A stretch of DNA of 25,190 nucleotides from Candidatus Pacearchaeota archaeon (GTDB lineage Archaea > Nanobdellota > Nanobdellia > Pacearchaeales > GW2011-AR1): contig NZCQ01000052.1 of NCBI GenBank assembly GCA_002688335.1, forward strand, positions 1 through 25,190, given 5' to 3'. The notes below the pieces were generated by a model. That model had not been told where the DNA came from. It saw only the letters and a program-made list of their open reading frames with translations, and ran no database searches. Made by a program: the position numbers and the translations under genes. Of the stretch, positions 7,053-14,540 are shown in pieces (within the stretch, counting starts at the first letter, position 1; each line of letters opens with the position of its first letter).

Positions 7053-8027
7053 ATGAGAAGAGTAACGGAACTAAAACTAGACAAGAAGGATAGAGATTTA
7101 CTTTATAATCTAGATGTGAATGGAAGGTTAACTTATTCACAGCTAGCTAAAAGAACAGAAATGTCGAAGCAATTAGTAAAGTACAGAATTGAAAGACTTG
7201 AGAAAGAAGGTTTTATTAAAGGATATTATACGATGATAGATACTTCTAGATTAGGATATACAACATTTAGAGTTTATCTTAAGTTTAGGAATTTGGTTCC
7301 TGAAAGAAAAGAAAAGATAATTAATTATATGAAGAAACAAAAAAACATCTGGGGGGTGGTGTTAATAGCTGGAAAATGGGATTTGGCCTTGGGAATATCA
7401 GTTAAAGATATTTATGAGTTCTACGATATTTGGGATATAATCTTAGAGAAATATCTGCAATACATAAATGATTATAAAATTTCTATTTACTCTCCAATTT
7501 ATCATTATGCTAAATCGTATATTACTGGAGATAAAGATCAATCAAAGATTAGAATATTGGGAGGGAAGGAAAAGATCGATTACGATACTAAAGATTTAAG
7601 GATTCTTGGAAAGATATCAAAAAATGCACGTATCTCCCTTGTTGACCTGTCCGATTCATTAAAAATGTCTCCTGAATCTATTAACCATAGAATAAAACTA
7701 CTAAATAAAAAAGGCATTATTCAAGGATATAGGGCTATGATCGATGTTGGCAAAATGGGTTATGAGTATTACAAAGTTGAGACAAGATTATTAAATTACA
7801 ATAAAATAAATGAGATATTATTATACTGCCATAAACACCCTAACATCTATCAAGTTGATCGAACAATTGGAGGGGAAACTTTAGAGATAGAATTTCATGT
7901 TAAATCCTTAAAAGAAATGTTAAAGATAATGGAAGAATTTGAGAAGGCATTTCCAAAGACTGTAGAAAGATTTGATTATATTACTGTTTTAGGTGAAGAG
8001 AAAACAACCTATATGCCAGAGGTTTGA
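7053..8027 (+). CDS. Tandem Lrp/AsnC-type transcription regulator
   Basis: A 324-residue protein made of two Lrp-like units in tandem. Each unit opens with an AsnC-type helix-turn-helix: DKKDRDLLYNLDVNGRLTYS to EGFIKGYY (about 10-60) and DTKDLRILGKISKNARISLV to KGIIQGYR (about 180-232). Each is followed by an alpha-beta region in the position of the ligand-binding RAM domain (about 65-150 and 235-315). Ordinary Lrp proteins are about 150 residues and dimerise; this one is a pseudo-dimer in one chain. It is divergent from the radical SAM gene, with a palindrome between them. Control of that gene is inferred; the ligand is unknown. Confidence 0.85.
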   Translation: MRRVTELKLDKKDRDLLYNLDVNGRLTYSQLAKRTEMSKQLVKYRIERLEKEGFIKGYYTMIDTSRLGYTTFRVYLKFRNLVPERKEKIINYMKKQKNIWGVVLIAGKWDLALGISVKDIYEFYDIWDIILEKYLQYINDYKISIYSPIYHYAKSYITGDKDQSKIRILGGKEKIDYDTKDLRILGKISKNARISLVDLSDSLKMSPESINHRIKLLNKKGIIQGYRAMIDVGKMGYEYYKVETRLLNYNKINEILLYCHKHPNIYQVDRTIGGETLEIEFHVKSLKEMLKIMEEFEKAFPKTVERFDYITVLGEEKTTYMPEV

Positions 8028-8036
8028 TTACTCCAA

Positions 8037-9083
8037 CTAGTCATCAAATTTCTCTTTAGAATTTTCTTGATTAGCGTTATTAGAAGATTCTAATAACTCA
8101 GATCCTCCAAGATATTTATCTATTTCCTTATAGTCTTGTTCTTTTTTCTTATTTAATTCTTCATTTCTTCGCTCTAGTAATCTTGATCTTTCTTCCTCAA
8201 TTCTCTTTTTCTCTGCTAACTCTTGTCTTTTCTTGCTTTCTAGTTTTATTCTGTCTCTTTCTCTTAATGCATGTAAAAATCTTCTTCTCTCTTCTATTTT
8301 CTTCTGTTCTTCTATTTTTTCAACTTTCGTTACTTCCACTTTTTTCCTGTGTAATTTTTGCAGATCTCCTATACTAACTTTTTCTAGGTCATGACTTTTT
8401 ATGTTAAAATCCCTTAGATTCCCTAATTCATCATATTCTGTTAGATTTATTTTTTTTCCTTCATTCTCTTCTGCTTCTAATTCGTTTTTCTCTATAGGTG
8501 TGGACTCAATCTCTTCTTCCGGGATAACTTCTAATTCTCTTCCACTTTCATCTAGGAGAACTGGTTTATCCTCTTCCTTTGATTCTTCTATCTTCCTTAA
8601 CTTTATTTGAAAATACTGTTCCAATTTTCTTATTAAAATCTCTCCGTTCTCTGGAAGTTTCTTTTTTTCAATCATATCTATTGCTAATAGAGATTCTCCT
8701 ATTGATTGCGCTAGCTGCTCTTTAGTTAACCCTATCCTTCTTCTTGTTTTTATGATATCCCAATGAAAATTATCCACAAGATTTAGTTTCTCAACTTCTG
8801 GTAATTCCATTTCTGGATGATCTTCTAGTTCTTTTAGTCTGTCCTCAATGAAGAAGGTTTCCTTTGATTTATGGCCTTTGATTCCGGATAACCTGTTCAT
8901 TCTATCGCTAACAGTTGTTACTTTCTCTGTGTTTCTCAATTGTTCTGCATTTGGTTTTCTTATTATTGGGATGTTTTCTATTATTGAGCACCTTTCACAG
9001 AAAGTATTCATCATTCCCTCATAAATTGCATCAAACAATCTTACCTCCTCTTCAGTAACCTTGCATATTTCACAGATCCTCAT
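8037..9083 (-). CDS. MBF1-like protein with long charged coiled-coil tail
   Basis: A 348-residue protein. An N-terminal zinc ribbon (Cys4, Cys7, Cys29, Cys32) is followed by an XRE-type helix-turn-helix (about 107-160, HWDIIKTRRRIGLTKEQLAQ), the layout of archaeal multiprotein bridging factor aMBF1. Archaeal MBF1 normally ends near here at about 160 residues. This protein continues with an acidic linker (165-210), a short conserved-looking segment (212-245) and a strongly predicted Lys/Glu/Arg coiled coil (about 252-320). aMBF1 has been linked to ribosomes and transcription in other archaea; the tail could be a protein or nucleic-acid contact. The stop lies 9 bases from the convergent Lrp regulator stop. 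Confidence 0.75.
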   Translation of the reverse strand: MRICEICKVTEEEVRLFDAIYEGMMNTFCERCSIIENIPIIRKPNAEQLRNTEKVTTVSDRMNRLSGIKGHKSKETFFIEDRLKELEDHPEMELPEVEKLNLVDNFHWDIIKTRRRIGLTKEQLAQSIGESLLAIDMIEKKKLPENGEILIRKLEQYFQIKLRKIEESKEEDKPVLLDESGRELEVIPEEEIESTPIEKNELEAEENEGKKINLTEYDELGNLRDFNIKSHDLEKVSIGDLQKLHRKKVEVTKVEKIEEQKKIEERRRFLHALRERDRIKLESKKRQELAEKKRIEEERSRLLERRNEELNKKKEQDYKEIDKYLGGSELLESSNNANQENSKEKFDD

Positions 9084-9162
9084 GATACTCCTATTGAATT
9101 TTGCTTTTTATTGTTATTTATAATGAGAAAGATATTATGAATATCTAGGTAACTTAGTTAGA

Positions 9163-9170
9163 TTTATATA
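9163..9170 (+). promoter_or_regulatory. TATA box for pilin-LamG gene
   Basis: TTTATATA begins 39 bases before ATG 9202, leaving a leader of about 10 bases. Confidence 0.65.
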
Positions 9171-9191
9171 ATTAATTTCATTTGTCTTTTT

Positions 9192-9199
9192 GAGGTGAT
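9192..9199 (+). promoter_or_regulatory. Strong Shine-Dalgarno of pilin-LamG gene
   Basis: GAGGTGAT matches the archaeal anti-Shine-Dalgarno end of 16S rRNA over 8 bases and lies 2 bases before ATG 9202. It is one of the few genes here with both a leader and a strong site, suggesting high translation. Confidence 0.65.
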
Positions 9200-9201
9200 A
9201 A

Positions 9202-10263
9202 ATGAATCGTGCACAGGCGTCGATTATTACTGTCGTATTGATTATATTGATGGTTATAGTTGCTGTATTGGTGGTCTCTAGTGTAGTCTTGCCATTAATC
9301 AAAGAATCTAGCGATAAGATTAATATTGATTCTTTTTCTAATATGCTTAATATTGAGAGTGTGTTACTTCCAATTACAGGTGGGGCCAATATAAAAGTTA
9401 AGAGAGTTAGTGGTGAAGATCAGATTTCTAAGTTGGATTTTATTTTCTTAGATGATTCTGGAAACTCTCATGTCTTATCAGTTAATGAGAATATTCCTAA
9501 CCACCTAGAGACTAAAGAGTTCATATTTGATTCAGAAAAGATAAATGCATCTATAGATTCTTTTTCTATCATTTCTTACTTTGGAACCATAAGAGGGCCA
9601 GAAGTTAGAGAATTCGGCAATAGGATTAAAAGAGATTCATTAGGAGTTAGAACAAAGGAATCTGTAGGAGGATTAGTTTCTTGGTGGAGTTTAGATGAAA
9701 ATGTGTTAGATAAAGTCGGAAATAATCACGGCATGATCTTTGGAAATCCTCAATATTTAGAGGGTGTGTTTGGAAAAGCGATTTATTTAGATGGAATTGA
9801 GGATTATATAGAAGTGAAGCTAGAAGAAAATCTAAAACTTAGTAGTAGCTTGACACTTAGTTTTTGGATTTATGCTAATGGAAGTTCTGTTGACGCAGGA
9901 ATTGTTGGTACTGGAATAGGTAATTATCAGTGCACCCACCACAATGCAGGAAATGTATACTGCTATATTAATTCAGGCGCTAATAATATAGCGAGATTTG
10001 TAGATAGCAATGATTGGCACCACATAGTTTTTTCTTGGGATGGAACCACCAATAATAATGGAATGAAGTTATATGTTGACGGAAAATTAGAACTTCAGAA
10101 AACATCTACCATATCTAGCATATCTGGTTGGGAAGATCTTTCAATTGGAAAATCTTCAACCTCGACTAATTTTGAGGGATTAATTGATGAAGTAATGATT
10201 TTTGATAGAAATATATCTCATGCAGAAGCTGTTAGCATATATAATAATCAGAAAATTAATTAA
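9202..10263 (+). CDS. Pilin-like surface protein with LamG-type lectin domain
   Basis: A 353-residue exported protein. The N-terminus MNRAQAS followed by about 24 hydrophobic residues is a class III (type IV pilin/archaellin) signal; processing after Ala4 before Gln5 is plausible. Residues 40-150 are a linker or pilin-like beta region. Residues about 157-350 form a LamG/concanavalin-like domain: GLVSWWSLDE, KAIYLDGIEDYIEV, LTLSFWIYAN, WHHIVFSWDG, MKLYVDGKLE and GLIDEVMIFDR are the usual landmarks. LamG domains bind sugars or surface ligands, so this may be an adhesive pilus subunit used for attachment to a partner cell or matrix (inference). It converges on the next gene with an 8-base overlap of the two 3' ends. 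Confidence 0.85.
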   Translation: MNRAQASIITVVLIILMVIVAVLVVSSVVLPLIKESSDKINIDSFSNMLNIESVLLPITGGANIKVKRVSGEDQISKLDFIFLDDSGNSHVLSVNENIPNHLETKEFIFDSEKINASIDSFSIISYFGTIRGPEVREFGNRIKRDSLGVRTKESVGGLVSWWSLDENVLDKVGNNHGMIFGNPQYLEGVFGKAIYLDGIEDYIEVKLEENLKLSSSLTLSFWIYANGSSVDAGIVGTGIGNYQCTHHNAGNVYCYINSGANNIARFVDSNDWHHIVFSWDGTTNNNGMKLYVDGKLELQKTSTISSISGWEDLSIGKSSTSTNFEGLIDEVMIFDRNISHAEAVSIYNNQKIN

Positions 10264-10918
10264 AATACTTCAATAAATCTTCAATAGTTTGTAATTCTGT
10301 TACTTTTGTCTTTCTGTCTATTAAGATTACAGGGAGTTCTGATTCTTTTACATTAAATTGATTGAGTAAGAGATTTATTGAGGAGATCTCATTGTCTCCT
10401 GCTATAGGTATTAAGAGTATTTCAGATCCCTTTCGGGATTTTAACTCATTCAGTAATCTTGAGAAAACCTTTTGCTTTGCTTTAATATCTAAACTTGGAT
10501 CATTGTAATCATAAAAATAAACGACTTCGTAATAATTGTTATTACAAGTTTCCTTGATCTTTATTGAGTTCAATAAGAGGGTTGTTCTAAGGAGATCGTA
10601 TTTTTTATGTTCTACCAATAAGCTATCAGTCAGTCTGCTTGCTTTTTCATATCTATCTAGGATCTTTGCTTCTTCAAATATCTTGTCTGCGAATTCAATG
10701 TTTTCTCTTACTGCTTCATCACAGTTGAAACTGCCTAAAGAATAGATCTCAGATTGCAACTTTATATCTAATAAATTTAATTCTGATTGTTGATATAAAT
10801 CAGATATTTTGTTTGTTCTCCAATTTTCAATTATTATTCCTGAGATTATTCCTATGCTGAATATTAGTATTGTGACTAAGAGGGCTTGCCAAAATACGTG
10901 TTTTTGTGAATTGAACAT
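10256..10918 (-). CDS. Membrane-anchored thioredoxin-like protein without CxxC
   Basis: A 220-residue protein with one membrane segment (about 10-30), a helical region (35-125) with cysteines near 65 and 127, and a C-terminal alpha-beta domain (about 130-220). That domain looks thioredoxin-like: strand YEVVYFYDY, a helix, strand EILLIPIAG, then ELPVILIDRK in the cis-proline position and a final helix. The place where a CxxC pair would sit after YFYDY has none, so a redox role is unlikely unless the other cysteines take it over. Its TATA box is 29 bases before the start. The 3' end overlaps the pilin gene by 8 bases. The thioredoxin assignment is a fold-level guess. Confidence 0.6.
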   Translation of the reverse strand: MFNSQKHVFWQALLVTILIFSIGIISGIIIENWRTNKISDLYQQSELNLLDIKLQSEIYSLGSFNCDEAVRENIEFADKIFEEAKILDRYEKASRLTDSLLVEHKKYDLLRTTLLLNSIKIKETCNNNYYEVVYFYDYNDPSLDIKAKQKVFSRLLNELKSRKGSEILLIPIAGDNEISSINLLLNQFNVKESELPVILIDRKTKVTELQTIEDLLKYFN

Positions 10919-10939
10919 TTTAAGATTAGAAGACGGGAG

Positions 10940-10947
10940 GATTTAAA
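10940..10947 (-). promoter_or_regulatory. TATA box for gene 10256-10918
   Basis: On the minus strand TTTAAATC begins 29 bases before the start. The core ATTTAAAT is self-complementary, so it could also fire rightward. Confidence 0.65.
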
Positions 10948-10970
10948 TATTTCTAGTACCAACAACCACT

Positions 10971-11028
10971 ATTCGTGAAAGATGTCTTTAGGCTGGGGTT
11001 GCCATCTTGATGGCTTTTTTTGTTTTTT
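10971..11028 (+). ncRNA. Candidate small RNA ending in terminator-like hairpin
   Basis: The region holds no gene. If the symmetric TATA box at 10941-10949 also works rightward, transcription would start near 10971 and run about 58 bases to a hairpin plus T-tract. Inside, AAGAT (10979-10983) and GGC (10991-10993) can pair with GCCATCTT, which is also needed for the terminator stem, giving two alternative folds. I see no C/D-box or H/ACA signature. Existence is speculative. Confidence 0.25.
11001..11028 (+). terminator. Terminator-like hairpin with T-tracts
   Basis: GCCATC (11001-11006) and GATGGC (11009-11014) pair perfectly, followed by 7 T, a G and 6 T. The T-run is on the plus strand only, although no plus-strand protein gene ends here. 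Confidence 0.5.
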
Positions 11029-11064
11029 AGGGTGGATGAGATTATTATTTGTTTTGATAATTGT

Positions 11065-11322
11065 TTATTCTTCATCATGGATCTTTTTTAGATAAGCTAT
11101 TGCTTGTCCCCCATAATCTAAAAGTTTTCCGCTTGCGTACAATAGGATTCCATTGGCTATGTGATTATCGTCAGTTCCTGCTATTGCATATATAACTCCT
11201 CCGATCTTTATACCGTTTGCAACTAATGAACTTCCAAGATAAGTTAAATCCTCTAAAGTAACATTTCTTGATAAAAAATGGCTTAGGGGCTTTTCGTGTG
11301 AAACTCTTTTATCCATCGTCAT
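11065..11322 (-). CDS. Hypothetical small protein, 85 aa
   Basis: I do not recognise this protein. It has a charged N-terminus and a glycine- and alanine-rich moderately hydrophobic middle (about residues 30-76, including IKIGGVIYAIAG and IANGILLYASGKLL) that could pair as two short hydrophobic helices. The end is charged. A TATA-like box (TATTTATAT on the minus strand) starts 28 bases before the ATG, supporting a real leaderless gene. It stands alone between the GT2 gene and the terminator-like hairpin. Confidence 0.6.
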   Translation of the reverse strand: MTMDKRVSHEKPLSHFLSRNVTLEDLTYLGSSLVANGIKIGGVIYAIAGTDDNHIANGILLYASGKLLDYGGQAIAYLKKIHDEE

Positions 11323-11341
11323 GACTAGAATTACTTAGATA

Positions 11342-11350
11342 ATATAAATA
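11342..11350 (-). promoter_or_regulatory. TATA box for gene 11065-11322
   Basis: TATTTATAT on the minus strand begins 28 bases before the ATG. Confidence 0.55.
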
Positions 11351-11359
11351 TTTGTATAC

Positions 11360-12589
11360 TCACCTCCAAACATGTCTTCCCTTAAAAAAATTCCAAAGTG
11401 AATTTATCATTATGAAGGGATAGAGTATTAGATAGAATATTAGGTAGAAAGGGATGTTTAAAACATTTTCCTTCTTGAGTATTCTTTCTTTTAGCACTGA
11501 TAGGATTAACAAGATGTATATGAAACCTAAGATGAATAATATTATTCCGAGATAGTTTAAGATACTCGGAGTTATGTAAAACTCATTTAAGGTTAATATT
11601 GGGGTGTTTGCGATAATTGAGTATCTTGCGAGTAAGAAGTTGGAGATAAATCTTGTTGCTATTAGGTAAGTGAATATGCCTAGTCCAACTATTCCTAAGA
11701 ATAAGTTTAAGATGAAAAAGGGGATAATGAATGCTCCTAGCATGCCTTTTTTTCCAATTGCTTTGTGATATTTTTGGATGCATTGTAATCCTCCAATGTT
11801 CCATCTTCTTCTTTGAATGAACCAAGGTTTTATTTTAGTTGGTACATTGCTAGAAACTCCTGTTGAAAGGCTCATTTTTCTATCCCATCCCTTATGAGCG
11901 AGGTGCCAAGTTGCCTCTATATCTTCGGTCATGTTTTTTTCATCAAATCCGTCAATGTCCTCTAAAGCTGTTTTTCTGTACAAAGCTAGAGGGCCAGGGG
12001 TTACATAGATCGCATCTACATATTCTAATAATTTTCTTCCAAAACTTATTGCTATGTACTCTATGTGTTGAAGTTTTGACCAGAAAGTATTTTTGTTTCT
12101 AACTAAAACAGGACAAGTTACAGCTCCAACTTTTGGATTGTCAAAATACCCTACCATCTTTTTTAGGGAATCGTTTTTCGGAAATGAATCTGCATCAACT
12201 ACTGCCACTAATTCTGAATTTGCTGTTTTCCAGCCCCGGTTTAGGCTTCCTGCCTTGCCTAGATTTTTCTCATTATCGAGCAATCTTAGTTTTGGAAATT
12301 CTTCCAATAGTTTTTCGACGATTTCTTTTGTTTTATCTTTTGAGAAATCATTTATTACGATTACTTCATTAATGTTTTCATAATCTATGCTGAATATGTG
12401 TCTTATTGATTCTTCTATTGAATCTTCTTCGTTGAAAGCTGGAACAAGGAATGTTACTTCGTAATCTTTTTTTGGTTCTGGATAGTTAAAGAATCTAGAT
12501 CGGTTTCTAAAGTATATTATTAAGAATAAGCTAAGCATGTAAAGAGATATGAACATGTATGTTAAGTATATATAAGGTAGGACTGCCAT
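11360..12589 (-). CDS. Processive GT2-family membrane glycosyltransferase
   Basis: A 409-residue membrane enzyme of the family-2 type, like hyaluronan, chitin or cellulose synthases. After one membrane helix (about 5-27) comes the GT-A domain with LVPAFNEE (49-55), a nucleotide-binding Asp81, DAD at 132-134, TED at 221-223 with the catalytic Asp, and QRRRW at 259-263, the processivity signature. Three or so membrane helices follow (about 283-310, 343-365, 378-395). It should transfer sugars from a nucleotide donor on the cytoplasmic side and may extrude a polysaccharide or glycolipid. Its ATG directly follows the scpB stop (TAAATG), so it is translated from the same mRNA. Product and sugar are unknown. 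Confidence 0.9.
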   Translation of the reverse strand: MAVLPYIYLTYMFISLYMLSLFLIIYFRNRSRFFNYPEPKKDYEVTFLVPAFNEEDSIEESIRHIFSIDYENINEVIVINDFSKDKTKEIVEKLLEEFPKLRLLDNEKNLGKAGSLNRGWKTANSELVAVVDADSFPKNDSLKKMVGYFDNPKVGAVTCPVLVRNKNTFWSKLQHIEYIAISFGRKLLEYVDAIYVTPGPLALYRKTALEDIDGFDEKNMTEDIEATWHLAHKGWDRKMSLSTGVSSNVPTKIKPWFIQRRRWNIGGLQCIQKYHKAIGKKGMLGAFIIPFFILNLFLGIVGLGIFTYLIATRFISNFLLARYSIIANTPILTLNEFYITPSILNYLGIILFILGFIYILLILSVLKERILKKENVLNIPFYLIFYLILYPFIMINSLWNFFKGRHVWR

Positions 12590-13222
12590 TTAACTTTCCT
12601 CCACACCATTACCTTCATCTCCATCTTTTTCTTGATTGTTTGAAAATCCTTGTGACTTTTGCAGATCTGAAGACTCTTCATTACTTTTAGACTCATCCGG
12701 ACTGTCCAGAACAGCTCCGCTGTTCTGCAAGTGAAAGTAATCGTAGAAATCGTCGCTTAGTCTTAATTCTTTTGTGTGTCCTGCTGACTTTGCTAATACT
12801 AGTCTAGAGGATATGAAAGTTTTGATGTGGTCATAGGCTTTGTTACCTCTTATTTTAATTATTACTGATTGTTTAACTGGTTGTTTATAAGCTATTATTG
12901 CGAGGGTTTCTTGCTCTGCTTTAGTAAACTCCGAGGAGCCTGTTGCTAGCTTATTTATCATTGATACGTATTCTTGTGAGACGTCCATTTTCCACATGTT
13001 TTCTCGATTAATTATTTCTATTGCTGAATCACTTTTTTCATATTTGTGTGTTAGTTTTTCAATCAACTCTTTTAACATTAGAGGATTTACATCTGTTAGG
13101 AGAACTAGTTCTTGTAAGCTGAGAAATCTAGCTGAGAGAAATAGGGCTGCCTCTATCTTCTTCAGATTTTTTATCTCATTACCTTCATCTAAGTCCTTAG
13201 TTGTTTGAGATGTTAGCTCCAT
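12590..13222 (-). CDS. scpB: ScpB-family chromosome segregation/condensation protein
   Basis: ScpB is a kleisin-associated winged-helix protein that works with ScpA and SMC in chromosome condensation. Residues about 18-165 fit the family: an N-terminal winged helix beginning KKIEAALFLSARFLSLQEL, the centre ETLAIIAYKQPVKQSVIIKIRG, then a second winged helix ending ELRLSDDFYDYF. The C-terminal 45 residues are a disordered-looking acidic Ser/Glu/Asp tail. No scpA or smc is in the window. The gene is followed without gap by the glycosyltransferase, an unexpected partner. A TATA-like TTATACTTA on the minus strand begins about 28 bases upstream of the start. Confidence 0.85.
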   Translation of the reverse strand: MELTSQTTKDLDEGNEIKNLKKIEAALFLSARFLSLQELVLLTDVNPLMLKELIEKLTHKYEKSDSAIEIINRENMWKMDVSQEYVSMINKLATGSSEFTKAEQETLAIIAYKQPVKQSVIIKIRGNKAYDHIKTFISSRLVLAKSAGHTKELRLSDDFYDYFHLQNSGAVLDSPDESKSNEESSDLQKSQGFSNNQEKDGDEGNGVEES

Positions 13223-13380
13223 ATTACTTCTTTTTCCTTAGTAAGTATAATGGAGGGAGAATTTAAAGTTTATTGTGGGCTGTTGTTGAGAATTTTGGAG
13301 ACTTTTGGTAACTTATAAAACGGCTAAACTTGTCTCTATTTGAAAATTGTAAATTATTGGTTTAAAATAAATAAGGTTAG

Positions 13381-13782
13381 TTAATCAGAGTTAAGTATTC
13401 CTTCAACCGAATTATAATCGAGTATAGAATCTGGATTTCTTTTTTTCACTTCACTTCCCGTTATGTAGGTTGTTTTTCCACTTTCTTCAATTCCGAAAAA
13501 AGGCTTTTTATAGCCATTTGATTGTTCAATTACCATATCTTGAATACCATCATTATTCAAATCTCTTGTTTCATAGACTTGCTTCGGTGGATTAAATTCA
13601 GAAATTACACCAACTGTAATTCCCCCCACCAGGAAACCCAATGTTAAACCAAAGAGAGTTCCCATGGAGAACCCCGCGTTAGATATTCCTCTTTCTTTTC
13701 TTCCCTGTTCTAAATCCCTTAACCTACTCTGATTAGCTTCATAAGGCCCTTGTAGCTCCCCTCTATCTTCATCTGATTTCAT
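13381..13782 (-). CDS. Single-pass membrane protein with Ca-binding-like loop
   Basis: A 133-residue protein with a charged N-terminal cytoplasmic part (1-36), a Gly-rich membrane helix (about 37-61) and an outside domain. Right after the membrane, DLNNDGIQD (Asp74, Asn76, Asp78, Asp82) matches the DxNxDGxxD calcium loop of dockerin/EF-hand-like and FG-GAP-type segments. No repeat of the loop is seen, so it is a single site. The TATA box TTTATATA lies exactly 29 bases upstream, in a back-to-back pair with the HAD gene promoter. Function is unknown; calcium binding is inferred from the motif. Confidence 0.7.
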   Translation of the reverse strand: MKSDEDRGELQGPYEANQSRLRDLEQGRKERGISNAGFSMGTLFGLTLGFLVGGITVGVISEFNPPKQVYETRDLNNDGIQDMVIEQSNGYKKPFFGIEESGKTTYITGSEVKKRNPDSILDYNSVEGILNSD

Positions 13783-13803
13783 TGTATTCTTGATATTATT
13801 ACC

Positions 13804-13811
13804 TATATAAA
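13804..13811 (-). promoter_or_regulatory. TATA box for gene 13381-13782
   Basis: TTTATATA on the minus strand begins 29 bases before the ATG; it faces away from the matching box of the HAD gene. Confidence 0.75.
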
Positions 13812-13830
13812 TATTTGTATGCTAACAATA

Positions 13831-13838
13831 TTTATATA
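13831..13838 (+). promoter_or_regulatory. TATA box for HAD gene
   Basis: TTTATATA begins 29 bases before ATG 13860. A start at 13815 would lie upstream of this promoter and is rejected. Confidence 0.75.
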
Positions 13839-13859
13839 GTTCTCGAAAGTCGTCATTGG

Positions 13860-14540
13860 ATGAGAATAAAAGTAGTAATATTTGATTTAGATAATACATT
13901 GCATGATGTGGAGCCTCTAACTGAGATTGGTTTGAAGCAAGCTATTGAGAGGATGGTTGAAAATGGATTGAGGTGTAGTGTTGAAGAAGGATTGAGAAAA
14001 ATAAAAGAAATTATAAAGAAAGATCCAAAGAAGAACAAATTTAAGGAAGTTGTTGAGTTTTTTGGGCCTAATAAGGAAGAAATTGTTGAGACTGGAAGGC
14101 TGATTTATTATAGGGATATGGAGTTTGATAAAATATATCCTGCTGAGAATCTTAAAGAAGTTTTGGATAAATTGGATGGTCCTAATATTAAACTTATGCT
14201 TCTTACTTCTGGATTTGCGAAGTTGCAGAATAAAAAGATTGACATGTTGAAGATAAGAGATTATTTTTCTGAGATAATTATTGATGAGAGTAGAGATAAA
14301 GAAGATGATTTAGGCAAGCTTTTGAGTGGGTTGGGAGTTGAACCTGGAGAGGTTATGGTTGTTGGAGATAGAATTGATAAAGAGTTAAAATTCGCTAAAG
14401 AATTGGGGATGATAACCACGCAAATGAAAATGGGCAAATTTAAGGATTTGAAGCCCAGGGGTGAAGATGAGAAACCAGACTATGTGATAACTGATCTGAT
14501 TGAAGTAATAAAGATTTTGGAGAATGAAGGGAGAAAATAA
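13860..14540 (+). CDS. HAD-superfamily hydrolase
   Basis: A 226-residue HAD phosphatase. Motif I is FDLDNT with nucleophile Asp9 and acid/base Asp11; motif II is LLTSG; motif III is GDRIDKE with metal-binding acidic residues. A helical cap lies at about 16-85, the arrangement of class I HAD enzymes such as pyrimidine 5'-nucleotidase or phosphoglycolate phosphatase. The start is fixed by the TATA box 29 bases upstream. The last 17 bases overlap the YvcK-like gene, so the two are translationally coupled and perhaps act in the same sugar-phosphate area (inference). Substrate is unknown. Confidence 0.88.
   Translation: MRIKVVIFDLDNTLHDVEPLTEIGLKQAIERMVENGLRCSVEEGLRKIKEIIKKDPKKNKFKEVVEFFGPNKEEIVETGRLIYYRDMEFDKIYPAENLKEVLDKLDGPNIKLMLLTSGFAKLQNKKIDMLKIRDYFSEIIIDESRDKEDDLGKLLSGLGVEPGEVMVVGDRIDKELKFAKELGMITTQMKMGKFKDLKPRGEDEKPDYVITDLIEVIKILENEGRK

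Noticed and set aside
10971..11028. C/D-box guide RNA
   Set aside because: No RUGAUGA and CUGA boxes in the required order are present; only the hairpin and T-tract support an RNA.
13815..13859. Longer start for the HAD gene at ATG 13815
   Set aside because: This codon lies upstream of the TTTATATA promoter, and the HAD motif begins right after ATG 13860, which is exactly 29 bases from the box.
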